From NCBI RefSeq assembly GCF_012958305.1, contig NZ_JABBYO010000005.1, positions 124,001 to 188,000 on the forward strand: a stretch of 64,000 nt of DNA. The letters are read 5' to 3'. Positions within the stretch are counted from its first letter, which is position 1. Every line of letters begins with the position of its first letter. This document shows, in pieces, positions 28,227-37,055 of this stretch. The DNA comes from Tautonia rosea (GTDB lineage Bacteria; Planctomycetota; Planctomycetia; Isosphaerales; Isosphaeraceae). The notes under the pieces are model-generated. The model saw only the letters and a program-made list of their open reading frames with translations. It was not told the origin of the DNA and searched no databases. The position numbers and the translations under genes were made by a program.

Positions 28227-29381
28227 TCAGTAATCGAGTACCAGCTTCGAATAATCACGTCCCAGTCGATCGTAGATACGGCCACTCATGACCGTAATCA
28301 GAGGGTAAGTCCGGGTCGGGGCCTCCCCGTTGGTTCCGGAGACGACAATCGACCAGTCGCCATCGGGCAGGAATTCCGCAAGCTGGAATTCACCGCGATC
28401 ATTGGTCACAGCCTGACGTTCGGCGAAGGTCGCGATCGTGTTGGAGAACCTTACCACCGCCCCGGCAACCGGTCGGCCGGTGTCTTCATCACGAACGCGT
28501 CCCTGAACCAGTCGGGTGGCCGCGGCGAGGGTCGATCCCGGCACGTTTCCCGAAAAGGCCGGTCGCCGCGATTCCCGAAACTCTTCAAACGGCAGCGACG
28601 GCAAGGGACCAATTCCCTCGATCGACCCGTCATCGCTCGGAGCCGGGAGATCCGGAGGACTCAGCGGCTCAGGTTCGATCGTGCGAGCCGGCTCACTCGG
28701 CGTGGGTTCGGGCTCGGGACGAGGATCAATCGGCTGGTTCTCCAGGGCGGGTGCCCGACCGACGCCCGGCGGATTGCCCCGCTGACGGTTCTGCTCGATC
28801 GACAGGCCCGGTTCCGACTGACCTTGGGGCCCTGAGGTCACCGCGGGGGCCGAAGGACGATCCACGTAAATCGGGGCGCCCGAGTCAATGATCGGAGCAT
28901 CGTAAACCACACTGGACGGGTACACGATGCTCGACGGGTAGACGAAGCTTGAGGGGTAAACCACGCTTGAGGGAGAAACAAACCGCGTCGCGGAGAGCAC
29001 CGAAGTCGGTACGAACGATGTGGCAACGACATCGCTCGTGTAGTATCGAGTGGGTTGAAGGAACGAACTGCCCACCAGGTAGCTGGTCGGTAACACGGTC
29101 GTCGACGCTGGGCGATAAATCGTTGGCGCCAGTGTGTAACGTGCTGGGCGATACACCACGGACGTGGTCGGAACCAGGTACGATGTCGACACAACTGACG
29201 TCGTCGGAATCACATACGACGAAACCGTTGGGACCACCGAGACGGTTTCGATCGGAGTGATGTAGGTGGTCTCTCTCGGACCGAACAGCCCGAGTCCGCT
29301 GGCCTGGGCCGTCATTGGCCCAAGGCTCACCAGCAGGGCAATCAGCCCTCCGAACGTGAGTGGGCGGAGGAACCGGGTCAT
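28227..29381 (-). CDS. Secreted repeat-rich protein with carboxypeptidase-regulatory-like domain
   Basis: 384 residues from the ATG at 29381, with GGAG ten bases upstream. A signal peptide (FGGLIALLVSLGPMTAQA) precedes a Ser/Thr/Val/Tyr-rich region with SYVIP, TSYLVP and SVVYRP variants. Then come four near-identical 18-base units encoding PSSVVY-type repeats (28902-28973). A Pro/Glu-rich linker (about residues 210-270) leads to a C-terminal beta-sandwich (VQGRVRDEDTGRPVAGAVVRFSN ... TNDRGEFQLAEF), as in carboxypeptidase-regulatory-like domains. Likely a cell-surface or matrix protein. I find no named family for the repeats. Confidence 0.8.
   Translation of the reverse strand: MTRFLRPLTFGGLIALLVSLGPMTAQASGLGLFGPRETTYITPIETVSVVPTVSSYVIPTTSVVSTSYLVPTTSVVYRPARYTLAPTIYRPASTTVLPTSYLVGSSFLQPTRYYTSDVVATSFVPTSVLSATRFVSPSSVVYPSSFVYPSSIVYPSSVVYDAPIIDSGAPIYVDRPSAPAVTSGPQGQSEPGLSIEQNRQRGNPPGVGRAPALENQPIDPRPEPEPTPSEPARTIEPEPLSPPDLPAPSDDGSIEGIGPLPSLPFEEFRESRRPAFSGNVPGSTLAAATRLVQGRVRDEDTGRPVAGAVVRFSNTIATFAERQAVTNDRGEFQLAEFLPDGDWSIVVSGTNGEAPTRTYPLITVMSGRIYDRLGRDYSKLVLDY
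28902..28973 (-). repeat. Four tandem 18-base units in the secreted protein gene
   Basis: Units at 28902-28919, 28920-28937, 28938-28955 and 28956-28973 (plus-strand forms gtaaaccacactggacgg, gtacacgatgctcgacgg, gtagacgaagcttgaggg and gtaaaccacgcttgaggg). They encode variants of the PSS[VFI]VY hexapeptide. The units differ at the DNA level more than at the protein level, so selection on the peptide is likely. Confidence 0.85.
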
Positions 29382-29632
29382 GGAAGTCATCTCCAGGATA
29401 ATCAGTCCGGCGACCGGGTTCGGCGCACGCAACGCGCCGGGGACGCCTGATCGACCGATCCAATACCTACTACCATACCACTCCGATCGACCACGACAAG
29501 CGGTACGATACGACGCAAGCGTCTTTCCGGGGTGATCTTGGGCACGCGACACGACGACAAATTGCGTGCCGCTCTGTCCTTTGAGAGACTGCGTACGGCC
29601 TTGTTCCACAGAGCTTGCGAGGAGGAATGGTC

Positions 29633-29908
29633 ATGTCTCAGTCCCGCTCGGCGTCCGATGTGCTCGATCGCGACTTCCTCGAAATTCGATCCAGGATTCT
29701 CGATCTTGCCGCGGCACTCGACCGTATTGACCGCGCCTCGGACCGCGATCGCCTTACGAATGACCCCCGACTGGCCCAGTGCCAAACCGCGCTGCAAACC
29801 CTGCTCCGCTCCGATCCAAACCGCGCCGAGCTGGTTCAGCTCCTATTCTCCGACCCTTACCAGGACGACTGGCGGCAACAGCTCCCTATCGCCCCCCGGA
29901 TTGGTTAA
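29633..29908 (+). CDS. Small helical protein of unknown function
   Basis: 91 residues from the ATG at 29633, seven bases behind GGAGG (29621-29625), which makes this start preferable to ATG 29627. The sequence (DRDFLEIRSRILDLAAALDRIDRA, then DPRLAQCQTALQTLL and a C-terminal DDWRQQLP) is strongly helical and has no membrane segment. I recall similar short helical proteins as common in planctomycete genomes, without known function. It diverges from the repeat-rich secreted protein. The upstream divergent region of 251 bases must hold both promoters. Confidence 0.65.
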   Translation: MSQSRSASDVLDRDFLEIRSRILDLAAALDRIDRASDRDRLTNDPRLAQCQTALQTLLRSDPNRAELVQLLFSDPYQDDWRQQLPIAPRIG

Positions 29909-30154
29909 GTCGCTCTCCGTCCGCTACCTGGCTTTTGTTCAACACGGCAATTCCTGCGGCATCCTGCATCTTTCAACGGTTCCGCCGCGACTCCGTTCAC
30001 GGGGTCGTTTTGAAGAATCGGGATTGTATTTCAGGTCCGAATTGAACAAGAATCAAACAGCGAAGCAGCGTACGACCCGGACGGGAGACGCCGATGCCGT
30101 CGTTGGCCATCGGAACCACCCCCCTCAACGGTCGTGTCTCAATGGGGATGACGT

Positions 30155-32782
30155 ATGATTCTCCTCCGCCCGACTCTTGCCCTGGTGCTGGTGCTTTCGC
30201 TCAGGCCGGTGATGGCGATGGAGGAGTCTCCCGAGAGATTGACGTTCGAGCATCAGATCCGCCCAATCCTGAAGGCCTACTGCCTGGACTGTCACGGCGG
30301 CGAGGAAGAACTCAAAGGCGGTCTTGATCTTCGCCTCAAGCGCTTTGCGGAAGCCGGTGGCCGAAGCGGAACCGCGCTCGTGCCGGGTGCTCCCGACGAG
30401 AGCCTCCTGCTCATTCGCATGCAGGATGCAGAGATGCCTCCGGGAGAGGTCAAGGTTCCTCCCGAATCGATCGCCCTGATCGAACAGTGGATTGCTGTCG
30501 GTGCTCCCACCGAACGCGACGAACCCGAATCAATCCCACCCGGCATCGGCATCACCGCCGAGGAACGCTCCTACTGGGCCTTCCAACCGATTCGCCGTCA
30601 TGAGCCCCCGACCTTCGCCTCCGAGGATCGCGTTCGCACGTCGATCGATGCGTTCATTCTCGACCGGCTCCGAGCCCTGGGGCATGACTCTTTCGCTCCC
30701 GACGCAGACCGACTCACCTTGATCCGTCGCGCCAGTGCCGATCTAACCGGATTACCTCCAAGTCCAGAGCAATTGGATGCTTATCTCAACGATTCCGATC
30801 CTCACGCTTACGAACGCATGATTGACCGTTTGCTCGATAGCCCAGCCTACGGCGAGCGATGGGCGCGACACTGGCTCGATGTGGCCGGCTATGCCGATTC
30901 GGATGGCAACGGCTCGCATGACACTCCCCGAGCCTATGCGTATAAATATCGGGATTATGTCATTCGATCGCTCAACGCCGATACACCGCTCGATCAGTTC
31001 ATCATTGAGCAACTGGCCGGTGACGAGTTGGTTCCAAGGCCCTGGTCGAACCTGACACCCGGTCAGCAAGATACGCTCGCCGCCACGGGCTTTTTGAGAA
31101 CCGTCGCCGACCCCACCTCGTCCGGTGATGGAGATCTGGCTCTCGACTCCAATCAGGTTGTGGCCGACACGCTCAAGGTCGTCGGTTCCTCAATGCTCGG
31201 CCTGACTGTCGGGTGCGCACAGTGTCATGACCACCGCTACGACCCGATTCCTCAGGCCGACTACTTCCGTCTTCGGGCGATCTTCGAACCTGCCCTCAAC
31301 CCCCAACAATGGCGACGTCCCTCGCAGCGCCTCATCTCACTCTTGACCGACGAGGAACGGCAACATTCCGAGGAGATCGAAGCCGAAGCCCATCGTCTCC
31401 AGACCGCACTCGACGAAAAGACTCGTGTCTTCATCGCCGCAGCGTTCGACGTGGAGTTGGAGAAGTTTCCCGAGGATCGTCGAGCCTCCCTTCGCGAGGC
31501 TTTCGAAACTCCGGCCGATCAGCGAAGCGAGGAACAGAAGGCCCTGCTTGCCGCCAACCCAAGCATCAATATCTCTGCGGGTACGCTTTACCAGTACAAT
31601 CCGAAAGCGGCCGATGAGCTGAACGCCGACCGTCAGCAGGTTGCCGCCAAACGGGCCGAGAAACCAGTCGAAGAGTTCATCTCGGTGCTTGATGAGGTTC
31701 CTGACCTTCGGCCCGAAACCCGCGTGTTCCACCGAGGGGACCACCGTCAACCGCTCGATCCTGTCGGCCCTGGCGATCTCACCGTCTTCGCCCCCGAGGG
31801 AGAACGCTTCGACATCCCGGACGATGACCCGAACCTGCCCACCTCCGGCCGTCGGCTCGCCTTCGCCCGTCACCTGGTCAACGGTGAGCATCCTCTAGTG
31901 GGTCGCGTCCTTGCGAACCGGATCTGGATGCACCACTTCGGTCGAGGACTGGTTGAGACTCCCGGCGACTTCGGTGTCCTCGGCCAGTTCCCATCACATC
32001 CGGAATTGCTCGACTGGCTCGCGACCGAGTTGGTTCGCCAGGGCTGGAGCCTCAAGGCGATGCACCGGTTGATCATGACGTCGACAGTCTATCGACAGTC
32101 TTCCCGCCATGACCCAACACTCGACGTCGTTGACTCTTCCAATATTTACTACGGCCGGTTTCCGGTCCGACGACTCGACGCGGAGATTCTTCGAGACCGC
32201 ATTCTGGCCGTCAGTGGCAGGCTCGACCTCACACCCTTCGGCCCCCCGATTCCCACCGTTGAAGGAACCTTTGGCGAGGCGATTCCCGAGGGAAATTCGA
32301 CCCGACGAAGCATCTACCTGCAGGTTCGACGATCTCAGCCGGTCTCATTTCTGACCGCCTTCGACGCTCCGCTGATGGATGTCAATTGCGACCGTCGGAC
32401 GCTGAGCACCTCTGCTCCCCAGGCATTGATGCTCATGAATAGCCCTTTCGTGGTTAGCGAAGCCGAGGCCATGGCTGATCGACTGGTTGCCGAGACTCCC
32501 TCTGACTTCGCAACCGATCAGATCGAAGCGACCGGCTGGAATGAGGGTGACAGCTTTCGCGGTGATCAAGGCGCTACAATGGCTCAAATGATTGCCTATG
32601 CCTGGTCGCTTGCCTATCAACGATCGATCTCGCCGGAAGAGCTTCAACTCGCTCGTGAGTTTGTCACGGCTCAGCGAGCGGCAATCCATCCCGAGCAGGC
32701 CGAGTCGGGGCCCGAGCGGGCCGTGCTCGCCAACCTTTGCCATCAACTCCTCAGTTCAAACGAGTTTCTCTATGTGGACTGA
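30155..32782 (+). CDS. PSD1-type secreted cytochrome protein (DUF1549/DUF1553)
   Basis: 875 residues. A signal peptide of about 22 residues precedes a planctomycete cytochrome-C domain with heme motif CLDCH at residues 43-47 and the downstream MPPGEVKVP as Met-ligand candidate. DUF1549 follows (HWLDVAGYADSDGN, and a second CxxCH in CAQCHDHRYDPIP), then DUF1553 (HPLVGRVLANRIWMHHFGRGLVETPGDFG ... LDAEILRD). This architecture is almost a signature of the Planctomycetota and related phyla. It is thought to work with DUF1501 proteins, perhaps on sulfated or complex polysaccharides, but activity is not established. The end overlaps the DUF1501 gene by 11 bases. Confidence 0.95.
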   Translation: MILLRPTLALVLVLSLRPVMAMEESPERLTFEHQIRPILKAYCLDCHGGEEELKGGLDLRLKRFAEAGGRSGTALVPGAPDESLLLIRMQDAEMPPGEVKVPPESIALIEQWIAVGAPTERDEPESIPPGIGITAEERSYWAFQPIRRHEPPTFASEDRVRTSIDAFILDRLRALGHDSFAPDADRLTLIRRASADLTGLPPSPEQLDAYLNDSDPHAYERMIDRLLDSPAYGERWARHWLDVAGYADSDGNGSHDTPRAYAYKYRDYVIRSLNADTPLDQFIIEQLAGDELVPRPWSNLTPGQQDTLAATGFLRTVADPTSSGDGDLALDSNQVVADTLKVVGSSMLGLTVGCAQCHDHRYDPIPQADYFRLRAIFEPALNPQQWRRPSQRLISLLTDEERQHSEEIEAEAHRLQTALDEKTRVFIAAAFDVELEKFPEDRRASLREAFETPADQRSEEQKALLAANPSINISAGTLYQYNPKAADELNADRQQVAAKRAEKPVEEFISVLDEVPDLRPETRVFHRGDHRQPLDPVGPGDLTVFAPEGERFDIPDDDPNLPTSGRRLAFARHLVNGEHPLVGRVLANRIWMHHFGRGLVETPGDFGVLGQFPSHPELLDWLATELVRQGWSLKAMHRLIMTSTVYRQSSRHDPTLDVVDSSNIYYGRFPVRRLDAEILRDRILAVSGRLDLTPFGPPIPTVEGTFGEAIPEGNSTRRSIYLQVRRSQPVSFLTAFDAPLMDVNCDRRTLSTSAPQALMLMNSPFVVSEAEAMADRLVAETPSDFATDQIEATGWNEGDSFRGDQGATMAQMIAYAWSLAYQRSISPEELQLAREFVTAQRAAIHPEQAESGPERAVLANLCHQLLSSNEFLYVD

Positions 32783-34241
32783 ATCGTCTCGATGGGGCCG
32801 GCGAGCCTTTCTGGCAAACACCGGGTTCGGAGTGGGGGCTTTCGCCCTCGCATCCTTGCTCAAGCAGGACGGTGTCCTGGCCGAGTCTCCCCAGAAGCCG
32901 AACGAAAATCTGCCCCTCAACCTGTCGGCTCGGCCCCCGATGTTCGCTCCCAAGGCGAACGCGATGATCTCACTCTTCATGCATGGTGGTCCATCTCACG
33001 TTGACTTGCTCGACCCGAAGCCCGAGCTTTCCCGCCTGCACGGCAAGGAATACGGCGGGGATGTAGCTTTCAGCTTTGTCAATCGTGCCAGCAAGACACT
33101 GCTTGGCTCTCCCTGGACTTTTCGGAAACACGGCGAGTCCGGGACCGAGGTTTCGGAACTGCTTCCCGAGATTGCCGGAGTGGTCGATGATCTCTGCGTG
33201 ATCCGGTCGATGCACACCGGACACAATGGGCACGAGGTCTCGATCCGCTACTTTCATGGCGGCCTCGCCGGGATCACCGGGCGCCCCACGCTGGGCAGTT
33301 GGATCGTCTACGGCCTTGGCAGCGAGTCGGACGAATTGCCCGCCTACATGGTCCTTTCCGATCCCGGTGGCCAGCCGGTCGACGGCTCTCATAACTGGTC
33401 CAGCGGATTCATGCCCCCCCTGTACCAGGGAACCGTCCTGCGTCCTCAGGAACCCCGCATTCTCAACCTCGACCCTCCGGCTCACCTCCGAGGGACCGTT
33501 CAAGAAAACAACCTTTCCTTCCTCGATCAATTGAATCAGCGCCACCTGGAGCAACACCCCGGAGAGGCCGACCTCGAGTCCCGAATCCGAAGCTATGAAC
33601 TCGCCGCGTCCATGCAGGTCGCAGCCAAGGAAGCGCTTGATGTTTCCGAGGAACCCGAGTCCATCAAGCGGCTGTACGGGCTCGATCATGACGACACCCG
33701 CGAATATGGCACGCGATGCCTCATCGCCCGCCGGCTTGTCGAACGAGGTGTGCGGTTCGTCCAGTTATTCCTCGGCGGCCAGCCCTGGGATAACCACAAC
33801 ACAATCAAATCCTCGTTACCCGCCATCTGCCGACGGACCGACCGACCCGCTGCCGCCCTGATCAAGGACCTCAAACAACGAGGCTTGCTGGAGACGACCC
33901 TCGTCCACTGGGGAGGTGAGATCGGACGGCTTCCTGTGACCGAGGGCGCACTCGACGACTCGGCCGGACGTGACCACAACGGCCAGGGCTTCTCCATCTG
34001 GATGGCAGGCGGTGGAATTCAAGGGGGCATGACCTACGGCGCCACCGACGAGGTGGGCCACCGAGCCGTCGAGAACATCGTCACCCCGAACGACTTCCAG
34101 GCCACGGTCATGAACCTTCTCGGCCTCGACCACGAGCAATTGATCTATCGTGCCAACGGTCGCGAGCATCGGATCACCGACGGCCGTCCCTCTCAGATTC
34201 TTGAGGGGATCCTGCAATCTCCTCCGCACCAAACCGGCTGA
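32772..34241 (+). CDS. DUF1501 protein with Tat signal
   Basis: 489 residues. The ATG at 32772 lies inside the last codons of the PSD1 gene (11-base overlap), indicating translational coupling. A twin-arginine-like signal (SRWGRRAFLAN, Arg10-Arg11) implies export in a folded state. The DUF1501 domain shows LFMHGGPSHVDLLDPKPEL, VIRSMHTGHNGHE, QLFLGGQPWDNHN and DHNGQGFSIWMAGGGIQGG, a sulfatase-like arrangement with several His and Asp residues. Together with PSD1 it forms the usual two-gene module found in many copies per planctomycete genome. Confidence 0.95.
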   Translation: MWTESSRWGRRAFLANTGFGVGAFALASLLKQDGVLAESPQKPNENLPLNLSARPPMFAPKANAMISLFMHGGPSHVDLLDPKPELSRLHGKEYGGDVAFSFVNRASKTLLGSPWTFRKHGESGTEVSELLPEIAGVVDDLCVIRSMHTGHNGHEVSIRYFHGGLAGITGRPTLGSWIVYGLGSESDELPAYMVLSDPGGQPVDGSHNWSSGFMPPLYQGTVLRPQEPRILNLDPPAHLRGTVQENNLSFLDQLNQRHLEQHPGEADLESRIRSYELAASMQVAAKEALDVSEEPESIKRLYGLDHDDTREYGTRCLIARRLVERGVRFVQLFLGGQPWDNHNTIKSSLPAICRRTDRPAAALIKDLKQRGLLETTLVHWGGEIGRLPVTEGALDDSAGRDHNGQGFSIWMAGGGIQGGMTYGATDEVGHRAVENIVTPNDFQATVMNLLGLDHEQLIYRANGREHRITDGRPSQILEGILQSPPHQTG

Positions 34242-34245
34242 GCGA

Positions 34246-35343
34246 TCACTGGAGCATTCCTCGACCCAGCAGGTTCCAGCACGCTTCGACCATGCCGTTT
34301 CGGTGTGCGAGGATGCGATCGTGGAGCACAAAGGTAAAGTCGCTGTATCCCGGAATCACCATCACGCGTTCTCCAATTCGCAGCGACTCATCCGAGGCAA
34401 CTTCCACCGTTGCATGTTCCGCCGAGAGCCCCAGAACCTGACATCCCGGATGCCCGGCAAGCACCGGTGGTGTCTGGAAATCACTGATCGACTTTCGGCC
34501 GATGTCGAGAATCGCCCGATTGGCTTCTGGACGGCTCACCACTGTTGCCAGCACCGCAATGGCCGGTTGATGCCCCTCGACCCGGCAAATCTCGGTGTAG
34601 TATCGGCAGGCGAACACCCCCCCACCGGCCTGAAGTTCGGTGATCCCCGGAATATCTGACGTGAACTGGTAAGACCCCGAACCTCCCGCCGAGAGAATCC
34701 GGCAAGGAAGACCGGCATCCTCCACCGCCTTACTCGCAGCGAGGAGCCGACCGATCGCCTCCCCAATCGCGTGTCGCTTGGCGTCCGGGTCGGGAATGAA
34801 CAGGGTATGCCCTTCGTATCCCATCAGACCATCAAAACGCAGTCCCGGCGTATCTGAGACGCGATGCGCCAGTTCGACAGCCGCTTCCGCCGACCGAACA
34901 CCACACCGTCGCATTCCCAAGTCTACATCCACCAGAATTCCCACCTCCACCCCTGCCCTCACCGCGGCCGATCCCATCGGTTCCAACTGGTCGAGATGAT
35001 CCACCGTGGCCTTCACATCACTATGACGTTGCAGCGCAGCGAGCCGAGCAACCTTCGACGGCCCCACCACCATGTGAGCGATCAAGATGTCTGCGATCCC
35101 GGCCGAGGCCATCACCTCTGCCTCAGAGACCTTGGCCACTGTCACACCAATAGCGCCTGACTTTCGAAGCTCATGGGCGATGGCCGGACATTTGAATGCC
35201 TTCGCATGCGGTCGCCACTGCACGTTTCGCGAGGCAAGATGCTTGGCCATGGTCTGGACATTCGCCTCGAATGCATCCAGATCCAGAAGCAACGCGGGGG
35301 TGTCGAGTACCTCAAGCGTCCGTCCAATTGAACTCAGCAGCAT
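34246..35343 (-). CDS. D-threonine aldolase-like PLP-dependent enzyme
   Basis: 365 residues. The fold-type III (alanine racemase-like) barrel begins LDTPALLLDLDAFEANV. The PLP lysine is in PHAKAFK (Lys48). The C-terminal domain shows EHATVEV and GYSDFTFVLHDRILAHRNGMVE, as in D-threonine aldolases and D-serine dehydratases that need a divalent metal. Likely reaction: retro-aldol cleavage or deamination of a D-beta-hydroxy amino acid; the substrate is uncertain. It is convergent with the DUF1501 gene (4 bases apart) and is the last gene of the minus-strand run that starts with the kelch gene. Confidence 0.85.
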   Translation of the reverse strand: MLLSSIGRTLEVLDTPALLLDLDAFEANVQTMAKHLASRNVQWRPHAKAFKCPAIAHELRKSGAIGVTVAKVSEAEVMASAGIADILIAHMVVGPSKVARLAALQRHSDVKATVDHLDQLEPMGSAAVRAGVEVGILVDVDLGMRRCGVRSAEAAVELAHRVSDTPGLRFDGLMGYEGHTLFIPDPDAKRHAIGEAIGRLLAASKAVEDAGLPCRILSAGGSGSYQFTSDIPGITELQAGGGVFACRYYTEICRVEGHQPAIAVLATVVSRPEANRAILDIGRKSISDFQTPPVLAGHPGCQVLGLSAEHATVEVASDESLRIGERVMVIPGYSDFTFVLHDRILAHRNGMVEACWNLLGRGMLQ

Positions 35344-35470
35344 GGAGCGAATCCCTTGGTGAGGAGATCAGATCGCATTTGTCTCAAGTGGTCGGGAAAT
35401 CGTCGGAATCACGATTCCACCCCGGACAGGGTCGGAAACCGACCCGACCCGGCCCGGTATCAATAAAATC

Positions 35471-35905
35471 TCATCTCGTCGGTCCGACCACCGGACGAAT
35501 CCAGTGAAGAAATTTTCTCGCATCAAGATACCCTGCCTGATTCGCGACAATCCGACCATCCGGAGTGATCGCCGCAAGGGTCGGAACCGCCTGCAGGCCG
35601 AGTGCTTCGACCAACGATTCGTGGGCAGGATCATTCGCGTCGATCTTCAGCGGCACGGTTTGCGTGTTGAGCAGTTCAACAACTCTCGGGTCCCGGAATG
35701 TGGTTCGTTCCAGTTGACGGCACCAGCCACATCCTCGCGACGAGACCGAAACCAGGATCGGTTTTCCTGATTGCGCCGATTGGTGAAGAGCCGTGCCGTA
35801 ACTGTCATTCCAGGCAATCCCGTTCGTAACAGCTGCCATCGGCAGCATCGCCAAAATTGCCAGGGGAATGATCCTGCATCGTTGGAAGCGTGGCGTCACT
35901 CTCAT
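35471..35905 (-). CDS. Periplasmic thioredoxin-like protein
   Basis: 144 residues from the ATG at 35905. A hydrophobic N-terminal segment (IIPLAILAMLPMAAVTNGIA) is a signal or anchor. The active site is CGWC (residues 59-62) in SRGCGWCRQLERTTF, with the cis-Pro in AVPTLAAI. The pattern matches thioredoxin-family proteins such as DUF255/thioredoxin-7 types, which reduce or isomerise disulfides outside the cytoplasm. It lies 127 bases upstream of the D-threonine-aldolase-like gene on the same strand. Confidence 0.87.
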   Translation of the reverse strand: MRVTPRFQRCRIIPLAILAMLPMAAVTNGIAWNDSYGTALHQSAQSGKPILVSVSSRGCGWCRQLERTTFRDPRVVELLNTQTVPLKIDANDPAHESLVEALGLQAVPTLAAITPDGRIVANQAGYLDARKFLHWIRPVVGPTR

Positions 35906-36111
35906 ACCAGAAAATCTCCCTCGTTCCTCAGTCGGATAGGGCCCCGATCCAAACCGAAGAGCTGATTGATCCGCTCTCTCGATGTTATCGGGTGTGATCT
36001 GGTCCTGGCGGTGACGATACGAAGTCCACGAGGAGGATTGTGCTGACAAACATGATCAGCATTGGTGTTCCAGTCAACGCGCCGATTCGAATCAAGTAGG
36101 GTTCGCCCGAC

Positions 36112-36966
36112 TTAACTCGGCCCATCCAATCCCAGCAGCGGGAGCGAATCTCTGAAAATCACCCGTTCAATCGCTTGCGAGTCGAGTCGAGGAAGCTGGG
36201 TCCCCTCAAGCATCTGGTTCAGACCACGTAATCCGTCGATGGTGGCCTTCACCGTGGTAAAGGGATAATCCGTTCCAAAGAGAATTTTTGACCAAACCCC
36301 ATATTCCTGTACGAGCATCAAGCTGTGGTACAGCTGAAAGGGTCGATAATGGAGCGCACTGAGATCGGCATACACATTGGGATGCTTCCGAATCACCGCA
36401 ACACATTCCCCCTCATAGGGATGACCCAGGTGCGCAAGGATGATTTTGACTTCGGGGAACCGAATTGCCACCCGATCGAGCAATCGAGGCAAGGTACAGT
36501 CCAGTGGCGCCTGAGACACAAAGGTTGTCCCAGTATGCAGGAGAACCGGAAGCCGGTGTTTAGTGGCGTAGGTCCAAAGTGGATTGAGCCGATCATCGTC
36601 TGGTGAGAATCCCGCGTACATGGGCATCAACTTGATCCCCCGCAGCCCAAGGGTCTGATGTCCCTCGTGCAACTCCTTTTCCCATCCTTGCTGCGTGGGG
36701 TCCAGTGAGAGGAAGCCAAAGAGTTGGTCAGGATGCTCTGCGACATAACGAGCCACGTAGTGATCATCGACCCAGAGACCACTCAGCCGGGCTTTACCAC
36801 CAAAAACGATGGTGCGCACCTCGGGAACCGACGTGCGTTGGTAATCCTCAAATCGAACAGTCAGGTCAAGCGCCTCTCCGGCCTTTGCCCGGCTTGCCTG
36901 CAGACGAAAGTCATCATTGAAATGGTCTGGGAATTCCCAGGCGTGACTATGAACATCAAGAATCAT
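36112..36966 (-). CDS. Amidohydrolase (TIM barrel, COG2159-like), with intact HxH
   Basis: 284 residues from the ATG at 36966, which has AAGAGA upstream. The metal motif is LDVHSH (His6 and His8), followed by RGIKLMPMY, VLLHTGTTFV (His), IILAHLGHPYEGE (His) and LFGTDYPF (Asp). These positions form the usual mononuclear metal site. COG2159 enzymes hydrolyse or decarboxylate carboxylic acids and lactones. A second copy in this locus (40432-41334) is clearly related to it but has an altered first motif. The substrate is unknown; the neighbouring kelch protein and DapA-type lyase suggest a sugar acid. Confidence 0.87.
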   Translation of the reverse strand: MILDVHSHAWEFPDHFNDDFRLQASRAKAGEALDLTVRFEDYQRTSVPEVRTIVFGGKARLSGLWVDDHYVARYVAEHPDQLFGFLSLDPTQQGWEKELHEGHQTLGLRGIKLMPMYAGFSPDDDRLNPLWTYATKHRLPVLLHTGTTFVSQAPLDCTLPRLLDRVAIRFPEVKIILAHLGHPYEGECVAVIRKHPNVYADLSALHYRPFQLYHSLMLVQEYGVWSKILFGTDYPFTTVKATIDGLRGLNQMLEGTQLPRLDSQAIERVIFRDSLPLLGLDGPS

Positions 36967-37055
36967 GGCCAGTCTCTTCAACGATTCGAGATTTACCAGC
37001 ACTCAAGAGTGTGATGCTTTGTCTGATTCCGTATTGGGCCCTGATCCGAAGGTGT

